NCBI RefSeq assembly: GCF_900188345.1
Contig: NZ_FZOD01000016.1
Coordinates: 111,621 to 175,620 of the forward strand
Reading direction: 5' to 3'
DNA: 64,000 nucleotides
Source: Streptosporangium subroseum
GTDB taxonomy: Bacteria; Actinomycetota; Actinomycetes; Streptosporangiales; Streptosporangiaceae
A program made the position numbers and the translations under genes. A model generated the notes under the pieces. It saw only the letters and a list, made by a program, of their open reading frames with translations, ran no database searches and was not told the origin of the DNA. The stretch's first letter is position 1, and every line of letters begins with the position of its first letter. Positions 60,224-64,000 of this stretch are shown piece after piece.

Positions 60224-61303
60224 GTGTTGAGACAGCGCATCATGGCCTCCCTCTCCGCCCTGGCGCTCGCGAGCGTGCTCGCGGTCGTCCTGCCGATGTC
60301 CTCCGCCTCCGCCGCGAGCTGCACCACCGCGTGGAGTTCCTCGACGGTGTACGTCGGCGGCACGGCCGCCTCCTACAACGGCCACAACTGGTCCGCGAAG
60401 TGGTGGACCCAGAACGAGACTCCCGGCACCTCCGACGTCTGGGCGGACCAGGGCGTGTGCGGCGGCGGCACGACACCGCCCCCGACCTCGGGCTGCAGCT
60501 ACCCGAACTGGGTGGCCGGCAGGGCGTACGTCACCGGAAACATCGTCAAGTACACCGATGGCAGGTTCTACATCGCCGAGCACGACAACCCGGGCTACGA
60601 CCCCGTGATCAGCACGTGGTACTGGGAGCCGTACACCTGCGGCACGACCCCGCCCACGAATCCCCCCACGAACCCGCCCTCGACGGGCTTCGTCGTGAGC
60701 CAGGCGCAGTTCAACCAGATGTTCCCGAACCGCAACTCCTTCTACACCTACAGCGGCCTGACCGCGGCGCTGAGCGCCTACCCCGGCTTCGCGAACACGG
60801 GCAGCGACACCGTCAAGCGGCAGGAGGCGGCCGCGTTCCTGGCCAACGTCAACCATGAGACCGGCGGCCTGGTCTACGTGGTGGAGCAGAACACCGCGAA
60901 CTACCCCCACTACTGCGACACCAGCCAGTCGTACGGCTGTCCCGCGGGCCAGGCGGCCTACTACGGCCGCGGGCCGATCCAGCTGAGCTGGAACTTCAAC
61001 TACAAGGCCGCGGGCGACGCGCTCGGCATCAACCTGCTCGGCAACCCGAACCTGGTGCAGACCGACTCCGCCGTGGCGTGGAAGACCGCGCTCTGGTACT
61101 GGAACACCCAGAGCGGCCCGGGCACGATGACGCCGCACAACGCGATGATCAACGGGCGCGGCTTCGGCGAGACGATCCGCAGCATCAACGGCAGCCTGGA
61201 GTGCGGCGGCAGGAACCCGGCGCAGGTGCAGAGCCGGATCAACGCCTACCAGAGCTTCACGCAGATCCTGGGCACCACCCCCGGTGGCAACCTGAGCTGC
61301 TGA
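60224..61303 (+). CDS. Secreted GH19 chitinase with two CBM5/12-type domains
   Basis: A 359-residue secreted chitinase. Signal peptide residues 1-30 (PMSSASA). Two chitin-binding CBM5/12-type modules follow (about 31-80: CTTAWSSSTVYVGG; about 91-139: SGCSYPNWVAGRAYVTGN), then a short Thr/Pro linker (TPPTNPPTNPPS) and GH19 (about 157-359). The catalytic Glu lies in VNHETGG; YYGRGPIQLSWNFNY is the family signature. Start GTG 60224 has AAGGAG 8 nt upstream. It probably acts together with the GH18 enzyme under the shared palindrome; GH19 enzymes attack mostly soft chitin regions. Confidence 0.95.
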   Translation: MLRQRIMASLSALALASVLAVVLPMSSASAASCTTAWSSSTVYVGGTAASYNGHNWSAKWWTQNETPGTSDVWADQGVCGGGTTPPPTSGCSYPNWVAGRAYVTGNIVKYTDGRFYIAEHDNPGYDPVISTWYWEPYTCGTTPPTNPPTNPPSTGFVVSQAQFNQMFPNRNSFYTYSGLTAALSAYPGFANTGSDTVKRQEAAAFLANVNHETGGLVYVVEQNTANYPHYCDTSQSYGCPAGQAAYYGRGPIQLSWNFNYKAAGDALGINLLGNPNLVQTDSAVAWKTALWYWNTQSGPGTMTPHNAMINGRGFGETIRSINGSLECGGRNPAQVQSRINAYQSFTQILGTTPGGNLSC

Positions 61304-61339
61304 GCTCGGCACCGCACGACGAGACACCCGCATGACCAA

Positions 61340-61374
61340 GGAAGGGCGCGGCCGCTCGGGGGCCGCGCCCTTCC
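61340..61374 (+). terminator. GH19 chitinase terminator
   Basis: A perfect 14-bp stem (61340-61353 with 61361-61374), 7-nt loop. Confidence 0.85.
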
Positions 61375-61424
61375 CCGTGTCCTCGCCCGGATTCCAGCGG
61401 CTCATCCCAACCCTGCGGAGCCGT

Positions 61425-62327
61425 TCACAGGTGTCGTAGCCGATCGCGGAGCGTACGCGCGACCTGGGCCATGAGCGCCTCGGCTCCGGGCTGGCTGACG
61501 GCCGGCACGCGGGACTCGGTGAGTACGGCGACGCCGAAGACCTGGCCGTCGGCGTGCTCGACCACGCCGACCTCGTGACGGAGGTTGAGCAGCGTCCCGG
61601 TCTTGGAGGACCACCTCGAGGCGTCGGAGCTGAAATCGGGTGCCAGCCGATGCCGCAAGAGGTTGGTGGCCATGAGGGTCCGCACGCGCTCGGCGACGCC
61701 CGAGTCGATGGGAGACGGTGTCCACAGTGCCTGCAGGAGTTCGATGAACGCTCGCGCGGATCCCGAGTTCGCGCGCGTCACGTCCAGTTGCGGGATGCGA
61801 TGTCCTCGTCCTGCCGTCCCCGCTTCGATGGCGAGGACGTAGGCGAGGTGGACGTCGGCGGAGTCGAGGCGTTCCGCCGGAGTCTCGACGAGTTCTTGCA
61901 TGGTGTGGCGGACCGTGATGCCGCGGAGCCCCAGCCCGTGCAGCACCGCTGAGACCTCGGCGGGCGGGGTGAGGGCGAACAGCGCGTCCGCCGCCGTGCT
62001 GTCGCTCAAGGCGGTGCTGAGGTAGAGCAGGTCGTCGATGGCGATCCGGGCCGGGTGCCGGAACCTGCTCAGCCCGGTCGGCCCCGGAGTGGTGATCCCG
62101 CCTGGTCGCACGAGGATCTGTGTGGAGCCGTCGAGCTCACCCCTCCGGATGCGTTCGAGCGTCGCGACGGCGAGCGGGATCTTGACGAGTGAGGCGCTCG
62201 GGAACTCGAGGTCCGGCTCGATGCCGATCTCTTCGCCGGAGCGCAGGTCCCGGACCAGGAACGACCCCCGGAGCCCGGCGTCGTCGAGCGATCGCCGGAG
62301 TTCACGGATCAGGTTCTCGACCTTGAT
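61425..62327 (-). CDS. Class A beta-lactamase-like serine hydrolase, start codon abnormal
   Basis: The reading frame encodes a class A beta-lactamase/serine hydrolase of about 300 residues: active-site SxxK in FPSASLVKIPLA, an SDN-like motif (LSDSTAADAL) and the KTG triad in SSKTGTLLN. No in-frame ATG, GTG or TTG precedes the SxxK. The best position is the ATC at 62327, 3-4 bases after a GGGGGG ribosome-like site and where a normal protein (KVENLIRELRRSL) would begin; CTG 62312 is the alternative. GTG 62111 would lose the active Ser. There is no signal peptide. It follows a LysR gene by 18 bases on the same strand. Confidence 0.7.
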   Translation of the reverse strand: MKVENLIRELRRSLDDAGLRGSFLVRDLRSGEEIGIEPDLEFPSASLVKIPLAVATLERIRRGELDGSTQILVRPGGITTPGPTGLSRFRHPARIAIDDLLYLSTALSDSTAADALFALTPPAEVSAVLHGLGLRGITVRHTMQELVETPAERLDSADVHLAYVLAIEAGTAGRGHRIPQLDVTRANSGSARAFIELLQALWTPSPIDSGVAERVRTLMATNLLRHRLAPDFSSDASRWSSKTGTLLNLRHEVGVVEHADGQVFGVAVLTESRVPAVSQPGAEALMAQVARTLRDRLRHL

Positions 62328-62345
62328 GGTGTCCCCCCGTCTTGG

Positions 62346-63230
62346 TCACGCGTCTCGGTCGCGCGCGCCGAGGCAGCGAGCGATCGCGTGCCACAGCCGG
62401 GCCTGAATGCGCTCCGCGTCGTCCCCGACGGCGGCTGACACCCCGAAGCTGCGGACCAGGCGGATCTCGCCGACCGGGCGCCAGTGTAGCCCCAGCTCCT
62501 CGGCTTGCCTGACCGAGCACAGGAGGAGATCCGTCGAGCCTAGGACCTCCGCCGTGGCGGCGGTGAGCGTGGTCGAGACGGTGACCTGCGCGGGCTGGAG
62601 ACCGACGGCGTCCCGGGTCCGGAACATGCGGTCGCGGATGTGGGGGACGTCGTCCTCGGGCTGGATCCAGATCCGGCTTCTTCGCGACGACTGCGCGGCG
62701 CGGCCGGCTCGGAGGGTCTCGACGTAGACGGTTTCCGCGAGCCGGTCCGTGGCACCGGCGAGCCCGAGCCGCACGGACCAGACCGCGTCGCTGGGCGATG
62801 CGACCGTGAGGGCGGCACGGACCTCGCGGGATCGGACGAGCTCTGCCCGTTCGGCCGGCGGGGCAGCGTGAAAGTCGAGGTAGATGCCGTTTCGGCGGGC
62901 CTCCGCGTCGAGCCGTGCAAGGTCGCGAACGGTGCAGATGTCGGGAACGGCGAGGCGAAGGGGACTGAGCTTGGCCCGTTCGGCTTCGTGCTCCATGTCG
63001 TCGGCCAGATGGACGAGACGCTTCGCCGACGGCAGCATGTCACGGCCGAACTGCGTGAGCATCGCCCCGCGCGACGACCGGTCGAACAACCGCTCCCCGA
63101 GATGCTTCTCAAGAGCGGCGATCCGACGGCTCGCGACCGACTGCGGCACGCGCGTGGCCGCCGCACCTTCCGTGAAGCTTCCTCGTTCGCTCACGTTGAC
63201 GAACGCTCTCCAGGCTCCGAGGACGTCCAC
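62346..63230 (-). CDS. LysR family transcriptional regulator
   Basis: A 294-residue LysR protein. The N-terminal helix-turn-helix is FVNVSERGSFTEGAAATRVPQSVASRRIA (residues about 10-38), then the linker helix and a periplasmic-binding-like effector domain. Start GTG 63230 has no ribosome site; TACGAT (63243-63238) ends seven bases upstream, so it may be leaderless. It is transcribed ahead of the beta-lactamase-like gene on the same strand, not divergently as in ampR-ampC. A palindrome at 63242-63258 is its likely site for autoregulation. Confidence 0.9.
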   Translation of the reverse strand: MDVLGAWRAFVNVSERGSFTEGAAATRVPQSVASRRIAALEKHLGERLFDRSSRGAMLTQFGRDMLPSAKRLVHLADDMEHEAERAKLSPLRLAVPDICTVRDLARLDAEARRNGIYLDFHAAPPAERAELVRSREVRAALTVASPSDAVWSVRLGLAGATDRLAETVYVETLRAGRAAQSSRRSRIWIQPEDDVPHIRDRMFRTRDAVGLQPAQVTVSTTLTAATAEVLGSTDLLLCSVRQAEELGLHWRPVGEIRLVRSFGVSAAVGDDAERIQARLWHAIARCLGARDRDA

Positions 63231-63237
63231 GAGGTGA

Positions 63238-63258
63238 ATCGTATGCTATTTCAGCATA
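63238..63258 (-). promoter_or_regulatory. LysR promoter and operator
   Basis: TATGCT-ATTTC-AGCATA (63242-63258) is a perfect 6-5-6 inverted repeat of the T-N11-A type bound by LysR proteins. It overlaps the -10 TACGAT (63243-63238) of the lysR gene. Confidence 0.6.
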
Positions 63259-63307
63259 GAACCGGCTGTTTCTGTCTTTGACGGCATCAAACAACAACAC
63301 GAGACTG

Positions 63308-63332
63308 CCCGTCGTATCCAGTTCACGACGGG
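63308..63332 (+). promoter_or_regulatory. Hairpin at the PBP ribosome site
   Basis: CCCGTCGT (63308-63315) and ACGACGGG (63325-63332) pair perfectly. The right arm runs into the GGGAAGG ribosome site (63330-63336) of the PBP gene, so the structure could mask it. Confidence 0.45.
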
Positions 63333-63343
63333 AAGGCCTGACC

Positions 63344-64000
63344 ATGCCCACCCAGCTTCTTCGACTGTCACGTCGAGGGACGGAGATCGTACGACTCGCC
63401 GCCGTGGGCGTGGCGGTGGGTGTGCTCGCGGCGGGGGTCGCGTTGCCGGCCGTGGGAGGCGCGGGCCTGGGCATCATGTCGGCCACCAACGAGGTGAACC
63501 TCAAACCAGAAGACCTCACCGAACCGCCGCCGGCCGAGGTCACCGTCGTACAAGACGCCCGCGGCAACGAGATCGCACGGTTCTACGAGGAATACCGCGA
63601 GGTCGTCACGCTCGATGAGATGGCCGAGGTCATGAAAACCGCGATCATCTCGATCGAGGACTACCGGTTCTACGAGCACGGCGCGATCGACATCGAGGGC
63701 ACGATCCGCGCGCTGGCCAAGAACCTGCAAGCCGGCGGGGTAAGCCAGGGCGGCTCCAGCATCACCCAGCAATACGTCAAGCAGGTGCTGCTCAACTCCG
63801 CCGACACCGAAAAAGAGAAGAACGCCGCCCTGGAGTCCAGCTACGCGCGCAAACTCAACGAGCTGCGCTATGCGATGGCGGTGGAAAAGAAGTACTCCAA
63901 GGATCAGATCTTGGAAAAGTACCTGAACATCGCCTACTTCGGGGCGGGCGCCTACGGGGTGGAGGCGGCGGCCAAGCGGTTCTTCGGGGTGACGGCGGCC
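63344..64000 (+). CDS. Class A penicillin-binding protein, N-terminal part
   Basis: The first 219 residues of a bifunctional PBP; the gene runs off the right edge. A cytosolic arm and one membrane helix (VRLAAVGVAVGVLAAGVALPAVGG) are followed by the GT51 transglycosylase domain: catalytic Glu in ISIEDYRFYEHGAIDIEG, then QGGSSITQQYVKQVLL, RKLNELRYAMAVEKKYSKDQ and LNIAYFGAGAYGVEAAAKRF. The transpeptidase domain is presumed beyond the edge. Start ATG 63344 has GGAAGG 7 nt upstream. It builds glycan strands in the cell wall. Confidence 0.93.
   Translation, partial: MPTQLLRLSRRGTEIVRLAAVGVAVGVLAAGVALPAVGGAGLGIMSATNEVNLKPEDLTEPPPAEVTVVQDARGNEIARFYEEYREVVTLDEMAEVMKTAIISIEDYRFYEHGAIDIEGTIRALAKNLQAGGVSQGGSSITQQYVKQVLLNSADTEKEKNAALESSYARKLNELRYAMAVEKKYSKDQILEKYLNIAYFGAGAYGVEAAAKRFFGVTAA

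Noticed and set aside
1..64000. tRNA or rRNA genes
   Set aside because: No cloverleaf with a GGTTCGAATCC-type arm or rRNA-like sequence was noticed in any gap.

Overview
The window is chromosomal DNA of a high-GC Gram-positive actinomycete. Most genes have a strongly GC-biased third codon position, GTG and TTG starts are common, and terminators are long GC hairpins. The gene set (GlgE pathway, Tat-exported flavin oxidases, Pkn-type kinases, secreted chitinases with CBM domains, long-form ArgG) fits a mycelial soil actinomycete such as a member of the Streptosporangiaceae. The family is inferred from gene content only. I saw no rRNA, tRNA or CRISPR array.

Layout. 1-3.4 kb: two tandem membrane-type Ser/Thr kinases, the second cut by the left edge. 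3.5-9.2 kb: YbaK-like deacylase, Tat amine oxidase, a tightly overlapping set (coiled-coil protein, PP-loop ATPase, M55 D-aminopeptidase) and an enoyl-CoA hydratase. 9.4-12.7 kb: debranching enzyme and GT4 glycosyltransferase. 13.1-17.4 kb: a second Tat L-amino-acid oxidase and a secreted transglycosylase/amidase. 17.4-25.6 kb: glycogen phosphorylase divergent from glgE-treS-maltokinase. 25.7-28.1 kb: ThuA-like protein, Gfo/Idh/MocA oxidoreductase and a YbaB-like protein. 28.1-30.8 kb: a hydrolase with a tiny coupled leader ORF, and a TetR/SDR divergent pair. 30.9-34.0 kb: a lower-GC accessory patch with a VapBC45-like toxin-antitoxin pair, an XRE antitoxin gene split by a MarR-type gene, a small secreted protein and a GNAT remnant. 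34.1-37.2 kb: XRE-cupin regulator, PLP enzyme and amino-acid permease. 37.3-42.0 kb: small ATPase, OFA-type MFS transporter with its small subunit, and a two-gene copper amine oxidase. 42.4-44.7 kb: glgB, about 17 kb from the rest of its pathway, followed by a 45-bp repeat array of terminator-like hairpins. 45.1-50.7 kb: GH18 chitinase, S8 protease and SppA. 50.9-55.0 kb: flavin reductase and an osmoprotectant ABC transporter. 55.3-58.7 kb: sigma-like membrane-anchored protein and argG. 58.7-64 kb: LuxR-type regulator, GH19 chitinase, LysR/beta-lactamase pair and a truncated class A PBP.

How the genes work together. GlgE, TreS, maltokinase and GlgB form the trehalose-to-alpha-glucan route. 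GlgP and the debranching enzyme serve glucan breakdown. The GH18 and GH19 chitinases share a palindrome (AGGAAA-C-TTTCCT type) at nearly the same distance from their -10 boxes, which suggests one regulator. Several genes (PLP enzyme, OFA transporter, argG, LysR) have a -10 box about 7 nt before the start codon and look leaderless.

Most unusual items: the split copper amine oxidase, the class A beta-lactamase gene without a normal start codon, the interrupted XRE antitoxin next to VapBC45, the SDR without its catalytic Tyr, and the coiled-coil/PP-loop/M55 operon.
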